The notes: a model not told the origin generated them from the letters alone. A stretch of DNA of 64,000 nt from an uncultured Maribacter sp. (GCF_947495965.1 NZ_CANMBB010000002.1:124001-188000), one strand, 5' to 3'. Shown: positions 7,533-17,194, numbered from the stretch's first letter. Numbers and translations are program-made.

Positions 7533-8583
7533 AATACATGTAGACTTTAAATTAAATGGTGTTTCTATTGGGGAAGATACAATCTCTGAAGTTGCTTATT
7601 CTTTTATTAAAGAAGGGGAAAATTTTGAAAAGGAAATAGGTGATTTTTTGCAATGTTGGATAGATAATAATGAAACTATTGAAGTTAAAACTTCTGGTTC
7701 TACAGGAATACCAAAAACTATTGTTCTTAAAAAAGAACATATGGTGAACTCTGCTTTAGCAACAGGAGATTATTTTAATTTAAAACCAAAGGATACAGCA
7801 TTCATGTGTATGTCTGCAAGTTATATTGCTGGTAAAATGATGCTGGTAAGGGCAATGGTATTAGGGTTAGCAATAACAATTGTTGCCCCTAGTTCTAATC
7901 CTTTAGAGAATGTAACAAAACAGTTTGATTTTTGTGCAATGGTGCCCTTACAATTGCAAAACTCTATAAACAAATTACATACTTTAAAAAAAGTTATTAT
8001 TGGTGGTGCTCCAATGTCTGCTTCTTTAAAAGAAAAAGTACAAGGAATAAAAACAGAAGTTTTTGAAACCTATGGAATGACAGAAACAATTACCCATATT
8101 GCTTTAAAGAAAATAAATAATAACTCGAAAAAAACTTTTTCTATTCTTCCAGGTATTAAAATAACAAAAGATAATAGAGATTGTTTGGTAATTGACGCTC
8201 CCAAAATCACAAATACTACCATTTTTACAAATGATATAGTAGAGATAATTTCTGAAACTGAATTTAATTGGTTGGGCAGAATAGATAATGTTATTAATTC
8301 TGGAGGAGTAAAATTACATCCAGAACAAATTGAAACCAAACTTTCTACTATTGTTAAAAGCAGATTTTTTGTTGCAGGAGTACCAGATGAAACCTTAGGG
8401 CAGAAACTAATTTTGATAGTTGAAACTAGTGATAATGTATCTAATTTATTATCTAAAATTAAAAATTCAGGACTTTTTGGTGTTTATGAAATCCCTAAAG
8501 AAATACATGCAATTTCAAAATTTGAATATACAAAAAGTGATAAAGTGCAACGTTCTAAGACATTAGAAATGTTGAAAAAATAG
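7510..8583 (+). CDS. menE: o-succinylbenzoate-CoA ligase (short AMP-binding form)
   Basis: MenE activates o-succinylbenzoate with CoA. The 357-residue protein carries the adenylate-forming P-loop (TSGSTGIPKTI, about residues 61-71), the A5-type motif YGMTETITH (about 195) and the later hinge region LGRIDNVINSGGVKLHPEQIE (about 256). It is shorter than the usual 450-500 residues because the N-terminal part is reduced, which is normal for Bacteroidota MenE. The start is TTG, overlapping the CPBP gene by 23 bases; no ATG precedes the conserved part. Context with menC and menA makes the substrate assignment firm. Confidence 0.88.
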   Translation: MKKLDWNKIHVDFKLNGVSIGEDTISEVAYSFIKEGENFEKEIGDFLQCWIDNNETIEVKTSGSTGIPKTIVLKKEHMVNSALATGDYFNLKPKDTAFMCMSASYIAGKMMLVRAMVLGLAITIVAPSSNPLENVTKQFDFCAMVPLQLQNSINKLHTLKKVIIGGAPMSASLKEKVQGIKTEVFETYGMTETITHIALKKINNNSKKTFSILPGIKITKDNRDCLVIDAPKITNTTIFTNDIVEIISETEFNWLGRIDNVINSGGVKLHPEQIETKLSTIVKSRFFVAGVPDETLGQKLILIVETSDNVSNLLSKIKNSGLFGVYEIPKEIHAISKFEYTKSDKVQRSKTLEMLKK

Positions 8584-8644
8584 TGTTCCCTCATTCAAAA
8601 GCATACTTCACTCGTTCTTCATTTTTTTACTTCTATCTTAAGTA

Positions 8645-8652
8645 TAGGTTTG
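8645..8652 (+). promoter_or_regulatory. candidate promoter -7 element (TAGGTTTG)
   Basis: TAGGTTTG matches TAnnTTTG and lies 24 bases before the ATG at 8677, the usual leader length. No clear -33 TTTG is seen. Confidence 0.45.
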
Positions 8653-8676
8653 TTTTAAACAATTAAAACCAGCCTT

Positions 8677-10794
8677 ATGAAAAAAATGAATCTATTTAAA
8701 GTATTATTCCTTTTTGCATTATTTGTAAATGCACAAGAAATAACAATTTCAGGAAATGTAACAGACCATGAAAAATTACCCTTACCAGGAGTAAATGTAA
8801 TTGTAAATGGAAAAGCAGAAGGAACCCAAACAGATTTTGATGGTAACTATACTTTAAAAACAGAAGTTGGTGATTCCTTAGTTTTTAGTTACATAGGTTA
8901 TATAACCAAAACAATTGTTATCGCTAATTCTAAAATGATTAATGTTCAGTTGGAAGAAGATGAGCAAGTTTTAGAGGAAGTTATAGTAATTGGTTATGGA
9001 ACACAAAGGAAGAGCAGTATAACAGGTTCTGTTGTAAGAATTAGAGGGAACTCTTCTATTGCTTACAGAAAACCTACAAAGCGAGAAAAATTAAAAAATA
9101 ATATAGCCCAACAACTACAAGGAAAAATTTCTGGAGTACAAATTGTAAATAGCGCAGCTAGCCCATCAGTCACAAAAGAGATTAATACTAAACCTAGTAA
9201 CAACTCTTATGAACCAATGTATATTATAGATGGTGTAGTACAAACCGGAGGCGAAAAAAGTTTAAATAAAATAAAAGCATCAAAAATAAATACCACAGAG
9301 GTTTTTAAAGGAGTAAAGGCAAGAGCTCTTTTTGGAGAATCTGCAAAAAATGGATGTGTAGTTATTACCACTAAAAATTATAAAAACTCTATAAATTATG
9401 ATGAGGAATATGCTAGATTATCAGAAAACAAATTTAAAAAAACACAACTAAACCCATTATCTACTTTTTCTATAGATGTTGATAAGGCAGGCTATAGTAA
9501 TATTAGAAGAATGATAAATAATGGAGAGACAATACCAGTAGAAGCAGTAAGAGTAGAAGAAATGGTAAATTATTTTAATTATAAGTATCCACAACCAAAA
9601 GGGGAACATCCATTTTCTATAAATACTGAAGTTGGAAAAACTCCTTGGAACTTAGATACCAAAATAGTCCGTATTGGCCTTCAGGGAAAACAATATATAA
9701 ATGAAGAGTTACCAGCATCTAACCTAACTTTTTTAATAGATGTTTCTGGTTCTATGGATGCTTCAAATAAATTACCACTATTAAAATCGGCCTTTAAACT
9801 ATTTACAAATCAACTAAGAGAAAAAGATAAAGTTTCTATTATAGTGTATGCAGGAGCAACTGGTATGGTTTTGCCACCAACAAATGGAGACAAGAAAGAA
9901 AAAATACTTGCCGCTTTAAATAATTTAAGTGCGGGTGGTTCTACAGCAGGCGGAAAAGGGATAAAACTAGCATATAAGTTGGCTTTAAAGAATTTTAAGA
10001 AAAACGGGAACAACCGTGTTATACTTGCTACCGATGGTGATTTTAATGTTGGGGCTTCTAATAACAAGGCAATGGAAAATTTAATTGAAGAAAAAAGGAA
10101 ATCTGGTATTTTCTTATCTGTACTTGGTTTTGGAATGGGAAACTATAAAGATTCTAAATTAGAACTATTAGCGAATAAAGGAAATGGTAATTATGCATAT
10201 ATAGATAACATGCAAGAGGCTCAAAAAGTTTTTGGGGATGAATTTGGAGGTACCTTACATACTATTGCTAAAGATGTAAAAATCCAGGTAGAATTTAATC
10301 CTACTAAAGTACAAGCATATAGATTAATAGGATATGAAAACCGTTTATTAGCGGATGAGGATTTTGTTGATGATACTATTGATGCTGGAGAGTTGGGAAG
10401 CGGTCATAAGGTTACAGCACTTTATGAGATTGTGCCTGTTGGTGTACAGACAGAATATATAAAAGAAGTTCCTTCTTTAAAATATGTAGATACTGCAAAT
10501 ACTACTAATTTTTCGGAAGAGTTATTTACCGTAAAATTTAGATATAAGAAACCAAATGAAAATACTAGTATAGAAATGATTCATACACAGTTAGATGTGC
10601 TAGATGATTTGTCTACCGATTTTAATTTTGCTTCTGCAGTAGCTTTATTTGGACTGCAACTTAGAAAATCTCAATTTACCAATGGAGCCAAAACTAAACA
10701 AATACTAGAATTGGCAGAAAAGGGTAGAGGTGCGGATAAAATGGGATATAGAGCAGAGTTTATACGCATGGTTAAATCACATCAAAATATGTAG
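8677..10794 (+). CDS. secreted YfbK-like VWA protein with SusC-type carboxypeptidase-regulatory and plug segments
   Basis: This 705-residue protein has a signal peptide (about 1-19). A CarboxypepD-regulatory-like fold follows (about 22-95: GNVTDHEKLPLPGVNVIV, TDFDGNYTL, IGY). Next come a TonB-box-like stretch and plug fragment as in SusC receptors (EEVIVIGYGTQRKSSITGSV at about 99-118; QLQGKISGVQIVNS, MYIIDG, up to about 233). The rest resembles YfbK: NPLSTFSIDVDKAGYSNIRR, a VWA domain with MIDAS motif DVSGS at 355-359 and ATDGDFNVG, and a C-terminal domain. No beta-barrel follows the plug, so it is not a transporter. It is probably periplasmic or surface-exposed; ligand and role are unknown. 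Confidence 0.85.
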   Translation: MKKMNLFKVLFLFALFVNAQEITISGNVTDHEKLPLPGVNVIVNGKAEGTQTDFDGNYTLKTEVGDSLVFSYIGYITKTIVIANSKMINVQLEEDEQVLEEVIVIGYGTQRKSSITGSVVRIRGNSSIAYRKPTKREKLKNNIAQQLQGKISGVQIVNSAASPSVTKEINTKPSNNSYEPMYIIDGVVQTGGEKSLNKIKASKINTTEVFKGVKARALFGESAKNGCVVITTKNYKNSINYDEEYARLSENKFKKTQLNPLSTFSIDVDKAGYSNIRRMINNGETIPVEAVRVEEMVNYFNYKYPQPKGEHPFSINTEVGKTPWNLDTKIVRIGLQGKQYINEELPASNLTFLIDVSGSMDASNKLPLLKSAFKLFTNQLREKDKVSIIVYAGATGMVLPPTNGDKKEKILAALNNLSAGGSTAGGKGIKLAYKLALKNFKKNGNNRVILATDGDFNVGASNNKAMENLIEEKRKSGIFLSVLGFGMGNYKDSKLELLANKGNGNYAYIDNMQEAQKVFGDEFGGTLHTIAKDVKIQVEFNPTKVQAYRLIGYENRLLADEDFVDDTIDAGELGSGHKVTALYEIVPVGVQTEYIKEVPSLKYVDTANTTNFSEELFTVKFRYKKPNENTSIEMIHTQLDVLDDLSTDFNFASAVALFGLQLRKSQFTNGAKTKQILELAEKGRGADKMGYRAEFIRMVKSHQNM

Positions 10795-10810
10795 AAATTA
10801 CATGAAACAA

Positions 10811-10845
10811 AAAGAGCGACACTATTGTCGCTCTTTAATTTTTTA
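10811..10845. terminator. bidirectional intrinsic terminator
   Basis: A perfect 11-base stem AAAGAGCGACA / TGTCGCTCTTT (10811-10821, 10826-10836) with a CTAT loop is flanked by A and T runs. It separates the convergent VWA and carboxylase genes. Confidence 0.88.
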
Positions 10846-10859
10846 TTAGTATAATAATA

Positions 10860-12488
10860 TTACACCTGTAAAACCCCCATATTAAATGGTTTTTCAATAG
10901 GAGCATGGTTTGCTGCTTCAATACCCATAGATATCCATTTCCTAGTGTCTAATGGGTCTATTATAGCATCGGTCCAAAGACGAGAGGCTGCATAGTAAGG
11001 AGAAACTTGATTGTCATATCTTTCTTTAATTTTAGAGAACAACTCAGCTTCTTTCTCTGGAGTTATTTCTTCTCCTTTTTTCTTTAAAGAAGATTTTTCT
11101 ATTTGTAGAAGAACTTTTGCTGCAGAGTTACCACTCATTACAGCTAATTCTGCACTTGGCCAAGCAGCAATAAGTCTTGGGTCATATGCTTTGCCACACA
11201 TAGCATAGTTACCTGCACCATAGCTATTACCAATTACTATAGTGAACTTAGGAACAACAGAGTTACTAACAGCGTTAACCATTTTAGCACCATCTTTAAT
11301 TATACCACCATGCTCACTTTTACTTCCTACCATAAAGCCGGTGACGTCTTGCAAAAACACTAACGGAATTTTCTTTTGGTTACAATTAGCAATAAATCTA
11401 GTAGCTTTATCTGCAGAATCGGAATAAATAACCCCGCCAAATTGCATTTCTCCTTTGGTGGTCTTTACAACTTTACGTTGGTTAGCAACAATACCTACAG
11501 CCCAACCGTCTATTCTAGCATAACCGGTTAATATGGTTTGTCCATACCCTTCTTTGTATTGTTCAAAGTCCGAGTTGTCTACAAGTCTTTTTATTATTTC
11601 TACCATATCATATTGCTCATGGCGAGCAGCTGGTAGTAAACCATATATATCTTCAGGTTTTTCTTTTGGTTTAATAGCTTTTGTTCGGTTATAACCAGCT
11701 TTATCAAAATTACCAATTTTATCCATAATACCTTTTATGGTATCTAGAGCAGAGGCATCATCTTTTTCTTTATAATCGGTTACACCACTAATTTCACAAT
11801 GTGTGGAGGCTCCTCCTAAAGTTTCATTATCAATTTGTTCTCCAATAGCAGCCTTAACAAGATAACTCCCCGCAAGAAATATGCTTCCTGTTTTATCAAC
11901 TATTAAAGCTTCATCACTCATAATAGGCAAATAGGCTCCCCCAGCAACACAACTACCCATAACGGCAGATATTTGTGTAATACCCATACTACTCATTTTG
12001 GCATTATTTCTAAAAATACGTCCAAAGTGTTCTTTGTCTGGAAAAATTTCATCTTGCAATGGAAGGTATACCCCAGCACTATCTACTAAGTAAATAATTG
12101 GTAATCTATTTTCAATTGCAATTTCTTGGGCTCTTAAATTCTTTTTTGCAGTAATAGGAAACCAAGCTCCAGCTTTTACAGTAGCATCATTTGCAACAAC
12201 AAGACATTGTTTTCCAGAAACATACCCCATTTTAATTACAACACCACCTGAAGGACAGCCTCCGTGTTCTTTATACATTCCTTCGCCTACAACAGCTCCA
12301 ATTTCAATACTATCTTTTTTGTTGTCTAATAAATAGTCTATGCGTTCTCTAGCAGTCATTTTACCTAGAGAATGTTGTTTTTCTATTCTTTTTTTTCCTC
12401 CTCCTAATTTAATTAGAGCAAGTCTTTTTCTTAATTCTGATAAAAGTAATTTATTGTGGTCTTCGTTTTTATTGAAGGCTAAATCCAT
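10860..12488 (-). CDS. acyl-CoA carboxylase beta subunit (carboxyltransferase)
   Basis: This 542-residue protein is the carboxyltransferase half of a biotin-dependent acyl-CoA carboxylase, moving CO2 from biotin to an acyl-CoA. Both crotonase-like halves are present, with oxyanion-type glycine motifs: the N-terminal half has GGCPSGGVV and ISAVMGSCVAGGAYLP, and the C-terminal half has VTGFMVGSKSEHGG and IGNSYGAGNYAMCGKAYDPR. The length and NYAMCGKAY pattern fit the methylcrotonyl/propionyl/geranyl class. The exact substrate cannot be set from sequence alone. No biotin-carboxylase subunit is adjacent in this window, so the partner must be encoded elsewhere. Confidence 0.88.
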   Translation of the reverse strand: MDLAFNKNEDHNKLLLSELRKRLALIKLGGGKKRIEKQHSLGKMTARERIDYLLDNKKDSIEIGAVVGEGMYKEHGGCPSGGVVIKMGYVSGKQCLVVANDATVKAGAWFPITAKKNLRAQEIAIENRLPIIYLVDSAGVYLPLQDEIFPDKEHFGRIFRNNAKMSSMGITQISAVMGSCVAGGAYLPIMSDEALIVDKTGSIFLAGSYLVKAAIGEQIDNETLGGASTHCEISGVTDYKEKDDASALDTIKGIMDKIGNFDKAGYNRTKAIKPKEKPEDIYGLLPAARHEQYDMVEIIKRLVDNSDFEQYKEGYGQTILTGYARIDGWAVGIVANQRKVVKTTKGEMQFGGVIYSDSADKATRFIANCNQKKIPLVFLQDVTGFMVGSKSEHGGIIKDGAKMVNAVSNSVVPKFTIVIGNSYGAGNYAMCGKAYDPRLIAAWPSAELAVMSGNSAAKVLLQIEKSSLKKKGEEITPEKEAELFSKIKERYDNQVSPYYAASRLWTDAIIDPLDTRKWISMGIEAANHAPIEKPFNMGVLQV

Positions 12489-12539
12489 TCCTTATTTTTT
12501 TGTTTATTAGTCCGTATAAAGATAAGAAGTTAAATTGAT

Positions 12540-12547
12540 TACATTTG
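12540..12547 (+). promoter_or_regulatory. candidate promoter -7 element (TACATTTG)
   Basis: TACATTTG matches TAnnTTTG and lies 28 bases before the ATG at 12576, in the divergent gap between the carboxylase and oxidoreductase genes. Confidence 0.45.
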
Positions 12548-12575
12548 ATAAAAATCAATAATCAAAAAGATAACA

Positions 12576-13550
12576 ATGATAAAATGGGGTATTTTAGGTT
12601 TAGGAAATATAGCTAAAAAATTTGCTTCAGATTTAAAGTTAGTTCCTACAGCTACACTTCATGCAGTAGCTTCTAGAGATTTAACTAAAGCTAATGTATT
12701 TGCGAATGAAAATAATGCATCTAAAGCTTTTGGGACATACCAGCAGCTTTTTGAGGATAAGGAAGTTACGGTTATTTATATAGCTACACCACATAATAAT
12801 CATGCCGAATTGAGTATACAGGCAATGACGCATGGTAAACATGTTTTGTGTGAAAAACCTTTAGGAGTAAATGAAAAAGAAGTTAGAGCAATGGTAGCTG
12901 CTTCTAAAAATAATAAGGTTTTTTTAATGGAAGGTTTGTGGTCTAGATTTAACCCAACAATAAAAAAAGTAAAAAATCTAATAGATAAAAAAGAGATAGG
13001 TAGTTTAAATCATATGTATGCAGATTTTGCTTTTTATGGATTAAATAGAGAGGAGAATAGTAGATTGCTAAACCCTAGCATGGCAGGTGGTTCATTATTA
13101 GATATTGGAATTTACCCTGTCTTTTTAGCTTATTTATTTTTAGGCAAACCAGAGACTATCCTTGCTACATCTAATTTTCATAGTACAGGTGTAGAAATTC
13201 AAACCTCTATAATTTTTAATTATAAAAATGCACAAGCAATACTCTATTCTGGATTAAATTCTACTACGCAAACAATAGCTGAGTTTTCAGGTAGTGAAGG
13301 TTCCATACTAATTCCTTCTAGATGGCATGAAGCACAAGGGTATCAATTAAAAAAAGAAAATGAGTCTTCTTTCTTTTCTATGCCAAGAAATGGCCTTGGG
13401 TTTACTTATGAGATAGAAGAAGTACACCAATGTATTCTAAAAAATAAAACAGAAAGTGAATTGTGGAATCATCAAAATAGTATAGATTTAGCACAATTGT
13501 TAGACTCTATTCGTAAAGAAGTAGGAATTATTTTTCCTTTTGAAGAATAA
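12576..13550 (+). CDS. Gfo/Idh/MocA-family oxidoreductase
   Basis: This 324-residue NAD(P)-dependent dehydrogenase has an N-terminal Rossmann fold (WGILGLGNIAKKFASDL, residues 3-19), the family's EKPLGVN motif with the conserved lysine (about residue 93) and a C-terminal GFO_IDH_MocA substrate domain (about 130-320) containing GGSLLDIGIYP. Members act on sugars, inositols or related polyols; the substrate here is unknown. It stands alone between a divergent carboxylase gene and a small membrane protein gene. Confidence 0.88.
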   Translation: MIKWGILGLGNIAKKFASDLKLVPTATLHAVASRDLTKANVFANENNASKAFGTYQQLFEDKEVTVIYIATPHNNHAELSIQAMTHGKHVLCEKPLGVNEKEVRAMVAASKNNKVFLMEGLWSRFNPTIKKVKNLIDKKEIGSLNHMYADFAFYGLNREENSRLLNPSMAGGSLLDIGIYPVFLAYLFLGKPETILATSNFHSTGVEIQTSIIFNYKNAQAILYSGLNSTTQTIAEFSGSEGSILIPSRWHEAQGYQLKKENESSFFSMPRNGLGFTYEIEEVHQCILKNKTESELWNHQNSIDLAQLLDSIRKEVGIIFPFEE

Positions 13551-13625
13551 TATTAGAGTTATACATTTATAAATCTTGGAATTTTTCCGATATTTGAAAT
13601 TACCAAAAACTAAACCAAAAAAACT

Positions 13626-13808
13626 ATGGGAATGAATAAAAACACCGTACTCGCGTGGGCAACATTTATAATGCTATTTGTAGGAGTAGTTCTTATTGCG
13701 CTAGGAGCTTTTAAATATAGAGAAGTATCAGGAATAGGATTTGCAGCAGTTGGTATTGGTTTTTTTGCAATTGCTTGGGTTTTTAATGCCTTAAAAGGTA
13801 GAGTTTAA
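13626..13808 (+). CDS. small two-helix membrane protein, conserved in flavobacteria
   Basis: The 60-residue product consists almost wholly of two transmembrane helices (about 9-27 and 36-54) joined by a short basic loop (FKYREVSG). From memory its length and sequence fit a small flavobacterial family named after the CAL67264 protein; no function is known. It lies just upstream of ettA with a 38-base gap and may share its transcript. Confidence 0.75.
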   Translation: MGMNKNTVLAWATFIMLFVGVVLIALGAFKYREVSGIGFAAVGIGFFAIAWVFNALKGRV

Positions 13809-13846
13809 TAAATTTTCACACTTTTCATTTACGATAAATACAAACT

Positions 13847-15538
13847 ATGTCTGACGATAAGAAAGTAATTTTCTCAATGTCTGGGGTTTCCAAGACGTTT
13901 AAAACTGCGAATACACCTGTATTAAAAAATATATACTTAAGCTTCTTTTACGGAGCAAAAATTGGAATTTTAGGACTTAATGGTTCTGGTAAATCTACCT
14001 TACTAAAGATTATAGCTGGGGTTGATAAAAATTTTCAAGGCGATTTAGTTTTTTCTCCAGGTTATAAAGTTGGTTATTTAGAACAAGAACCACAATTAGA
14101 TGAGGATAAAACGGTACTAGAAATAGTAAAAGAAGGAGTTGCAGAAACAGTAGCTATTTTAGAGGAGTATAATAGTATTAATGACCAATTTGGTTTAGAA
14201 GAAGTATACTCTGATGCAGATAAAATGGAGAAGTTAATGGCTAGGCAAGCTGTTTTACAAGACCAAATTGACGCTTCTAATGCATGGGAATTAGATACCA
14301 AGTTAGAAATAGCAATGGATGCGTTACGTACTCCAGATTCCGATAAAAAAATAGCGGTATTATCTGGAGGAGAAAGAAGAAGAGTTGCATTGTGTAGATT
14401 GCTATTACAAGAACCAGAAATTTTATTATTAGATGAGCCTACTAACCATTTAGATGCAGAATCTGTACACTGGTTAGAACACCATTTAGCACAATATAAA
14501 GGAACTGTTATTGCCGTGACGCATGATAGATACTTTTTAGATAATGTTGCAGGATGGATTTTAGAATTGGATAGAGGAGAGGGTATTCCTTGGAAAGGAA
14601 ATTATTCTTCTTGGTTAGATCAAAAATCTAAACGATTAGCGCAAGAGAGTAAAACCGCCTCTAAAAGGCAAAAAACATTAGAACGAGAGTTAGAGTGGGT
14701 ACGCCAAGGAGCAAAAGGAAGGCAAACCAAACAAAAGGCGCGTCTTAAGAATTATGATAAGTTAATGAGTCAAGATCAAAAACAACTTGACGAAAAACTA
14801 GAAATATATATCCCAAATGGTCCTAGACTAGGAACTAATGTTATTGAAGCAACAGGAGTAAGCAAGGCCTATGGCGATAAATTACTGTATGAAGATTTAA
14901 AATTTAATCTTCCGCAAGCAGGTATTGTAGGTATTATTGGCCCAAATGGTGCTGGTAAAACTACTATTTTTAGAATGATAATGGGGGAGGAAACTCCAGA
15001 CAAAGGAGAATTTGTTGTTGGTGAAACAGCAAAAATTGCATATGTAGATCAAAGTCATTCTAATATTGATCCAGAAAAAACTATCTGGCAAAACTTTAGT
15101 GATGAGCAAGAACTTATTATGATGGGAGGAAGGCAAGTAAATTCTAGAGCATATTTAAGTAGATTTAATTTTTCTGGTAGTGAACAAAATAAAAAAGTAA
15201 ACATGCTTTCCGGTGGGGAGCGTAACCGTTTGCATTTGGCAATGACACTTAAAGAAGAAGGAAATGTTTTGCTTTTAGATGAGCCTACCAATGATTTAGA
15301 TGTTAATACATTGCGAGCTTTAGAAGAAGGTTTGGAGAATTTTGCAGGTTGTGCTGTAGTTATTTCTCATGACCGTTGGTTTTTGGATCGTATTTGCACA
15401 CATATATTGGCTTTTGAAGGGGACTCTCAAGTATATTTCTTTGAAGGTTCTTTTTCTGATTACGAAGAAAATAAGAAAGCACGTCTAGGTGGCGATTTAA
15501 TGCCAAAACGTATTAAGTACAAAAAGTTAATTAGATAA
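13847..15538 (+). CDS. ettA: energy-dependent translational throttle protein EttA (ABC-F)
   Basis: EttA binds the ribosomal E site and gates the first peptide bond according to ATP/ADP level. This 563-residue soluble ABC-F protein has two ABC domains. The first has Walker A GLNGSGKST at 43-51, signature LSGGERRR near 172 and Walker B LLLDEPTNHLD. The second has Walker A GPNGAGKTT near 365, signature LSGGERNR near 454 and Walker B LLLDEPTNDLD. A charged linker (about 260-320) sits between them, and the arm insertion in domain 1 is present (about 95-150). Length matches EttA (about 555-565) rather than other ABC-F proteins. It has no membrane segments, so it is not a transporter. Confidence 0.93.
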   Translation: MSDDKKVIFSMSGVSKTFKTANTPVLKNIYLSFFYGAKIGILGLNGSGKSTLLKIIAGVDKNFQGDLVFSPGYKVGYLEQEPQLDEDKTVLEIVKEGVAETVAILEEYNSINDQFGLEEVYSDADKMEKLMARQAVLQDQIDASNAWELDTKLEIAMDALRTPDSDKKIAVLSGGERRRVALCRLLLQEPEILLLDEPTNHLDAESVHWLEHHLAQYKGTVIAVTHDRYFLDNVAGWILELDRGEGIPWKGNYSSWLDQKSKRLAQESKTASKRQKTLERELEWVRQGAKGRQTKQKARLKNYDKLMSQDQKQLDEKLEIYIPNGPRLGTNVIEATGVSKAYGDKLLYEDLKFNLPQAGIVGIIGPNGAGKTTIFRMIMGEETPDKGEFVVGETAKIAYVDQSHSNIDPEKTIWQNFSDEQELIMMGGRQVNSRAYLSRFNFSGSEQNKKVNMLSGGERNRLHLAMTLKEEGNVLLLDEPTNDLDVNTLRALEEGLENFAGCAVVISHDRWFLDRICTHILAFEGDSQVYFFEGSFSDYEENKKARLGGDLMPKRIKYKKLIR

Positions 15539-15557
15539 AGAATATAATATTAATATT

Positions 15558-15597
15558 AAATGCCTCTTTGTAATAAACACAAGAGGCATTTTTTTTA
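15558..15597. terminator. bidirectional intrinsic terminator
   Basis: AAATGCCTCTT and AAGAGGCATTT (15558-15568, 15581-15591) form an 11-base stem followed by a T-run, between the convergent ettA and GNAT genes. Confidence 0.85.
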
Positions 15598-16059
15598 GAC
15601 TAAAATTAATTCCATTTTTACATCACTTCTAACATAAGGTAAATTTTTCTCTAAAGGAATGTGTTTAAAACCATATTTTTCATAAATATGAAGAGCAGTT
15701 TCTAATTTGGTGCTAGAATATAATAAAATTTTAGGCCATTTCTTTTCTTGGGCAAAATTTATCGCAAACTCTAATAGTTGTTGCCCTATCTTTAAGCCTT
15801 GGTAATCTTTGGCTACTGCCATTTTTCCTAATTCATAATTACCATCCTTCATTATAATATAAGAAAAGCAACCAACAATAGTATTTTGGTATTGTGCCAT
15901 GAAAATATAACCGCCAGGCTTAATAATAGTATCTTCGCTATTTTCTAATAATTGAGAATCTTTTTCTTCAACATGAAAATATTTTTCTAACCAAGCTATA
16001 TTTAAATCTTTAAAAGCTTTTGCGTGTATAGGTTTATAGGGTATTATTTGTAAGCTCAT
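15595..16059 (-). CDS. GNAT-family N-acetyltransferase
   Basis: This 154-residue cytoplasmic protein has the GNAT fold. The acetyl-CoA-binding segment follows the beta4 strand: LGKMAVAKDYQGLKIGQQLLEFAINFA (about 77-103, Q/RxxGxG/A-like). The C-terminal LHIYEKYGFKHI motif is typical of the family. The substrate is unknown. It stands alone, convergent with ettA; its start ATG 16059 gives a complete first strand. Confidence 0.85.
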   Translation of the reverse strand: MSLQIIPYKPIHAKAFKDLNIAWLEKYFHVEEKDSQLLENSEDTIIKPGGYIFMAQYQNTIVGCFSYIIMKDGNYELGKMAVAKDYQGLKIGQQLLEFAINFAQEKKWPKILLYSSTKLETALHIYEKYGFKHIPLEKNLPYVRSDVKMELILV

Positions 16060-16221
16060 TTTTTGTCATTACTGTATTTTATTAAAGATATAGAATTCAT
16101 TTAAATAAAAATAATTGCAATTTTTTTAACAAAAAAAATCTAAAACTACTTTTCCTGCGTATATTTAGAAAGCAAACAACCAATTTTAAAAGTTAAACAA
16201 GGTTAATTAATTTTTTACATT

Positions 16222-17109
16222 ATGAGTGAATCTAAAAATAACAACGGTTTAAAGGTATTAGCAGGGTTACTAGGAGTAATTCTTTTAGGTACTATTATTT
16301 ATACTGTTAGTCTTTATCAAGATAAGAAAAAGACAGAAACTGTTCTTACGAAAGAAAAAGAATTAGTAGTAGAAGATTTAAATAGTTTAAAATCGGAATA
16401 CGATAAAGCTATTTTAGAAAGTAATGCAACTAATGAAGAATTAGTAACTGCAAGAGATAACATTTCAAAGTATATTGATTCTGTAAAGGCAATGAAAGGA
16501 GATATAGCATCTTTGTCTAGATATAGAAGACAAGTAGGTGTATTAAAAGCAGAAAGAGCTAAATTATTAAAGCAAGTAGATTCTCTTACACGCTCTAATA
16601 CTTTAATTGCTATGGAAAGAGATAGTACATATGTAGAATTAGAAAAGCAAACAGTTTTTAATGATTCTCTAGTTGTGCAAAACACTCAATTAGCAGATGT
16701 TGTAGAAAAAGGTTCTGCATTAAATTTATCAAAGTTTTCTGTAGATGCTGTAAAAGAGCGTAATAGCGGAAAATTAGTATCTACATCTAGAGCTGGTAGA
16801 ACAGATAAATTTAAAATATGCTTTACCGTTGCAGATAATGTAATTGCAGGAGCGGGAGATAGAGAATTTTTTGTAGAAGTTTTAGACCCACAAGGAAATG
16901 TTTTAGGGGAAAGCTATTCTAAAACAAATGAATCTGGAGCTTCTGTAACCTATAGCAAGTCTACAAGTTTTTATTATGAAAATAAATCTTTAGATGTTTG
17001 TGATTATATAGGAAAGCCTGCTGGAGATTTCCAAAAAGGAAATTATATGGTGAATGTTTATGATGATAAATTAAAATTATTAGGAACTTCTAAGTTTACT
17101 TTGAAGTAA
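16222..17109 (+). CDS. single-pass membrane protein with long coiled coil
   Basis: The family is not recognised. The 295-residue protein has an N-terminal transmembrane helix (about 10-29, LKVLAGLLGVILLGTIIYTV) and a long charged heptad-rich region (about 33-160) predicted as a coiled coil. The C-terminal beta-rich domain (about 175-295) contains KICFTVADNVIAGAGDREFFVEVLDPQGNVLG and ends in GTSKFTLK. The topology suggests a periplasmic domain held off the inner membrane. It is monocistronic, with its own terminator at 17141. Similar proteins are widespread in flavobacteria as hypotheticals. Confidence 0.75.
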   Translation: MSESKNNNGLKVLAGLLGVILLGTIIYTVSLYQDKKKTETVLTKEKELVVEDLNSLKSEYDKAILESNATNEELVTARDNISKYIDSVKAMKGDIASLSRYRRQVGVLKAERAKLLKQVDSLTRSNTLIAMERDSTYVELEKQTVFNDSLVVQNTQLADVVEKGSALNLSKFSVDAVKERNSGKLVSTSRAGRTDKFKICFTVADNVIAGAGDREFFVEVLDPQGNVLGESYSKTNESGASVTYSKSTSFYYENKSLDVCDYIGKPAGDFQKGNYMVNVYDDKLKLLGTSKFTLK

Positions 17110-17140
17110 TAACGAGAACACACACTATCCATTAATATTT

Positions 17141-17178
17141 AAGAGCCAATCATTAATTTGATTGGCTCTTTTATTTTG
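17141..17178. terminator. bidirectional intrinsic terminator
   Basis: A perfect 12-base stem AAGAGCCAATCA / TGATTGGCTCTT (17141-17152, 17159-17170) has a six-base loop and a T-rich tail, between the convergent coiled-coil gene and fumC. Confidence 0.9.
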
Positions 17179-17194
17179 TAGTAGAATTAAAATA

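Noticed and set aside
10811-10845. Short perfect inverted repeats at many gene ends as possible mobile repeats
   Set aside because: Each has a T-run and sits between or after genes, so they are intrinsic terminators.
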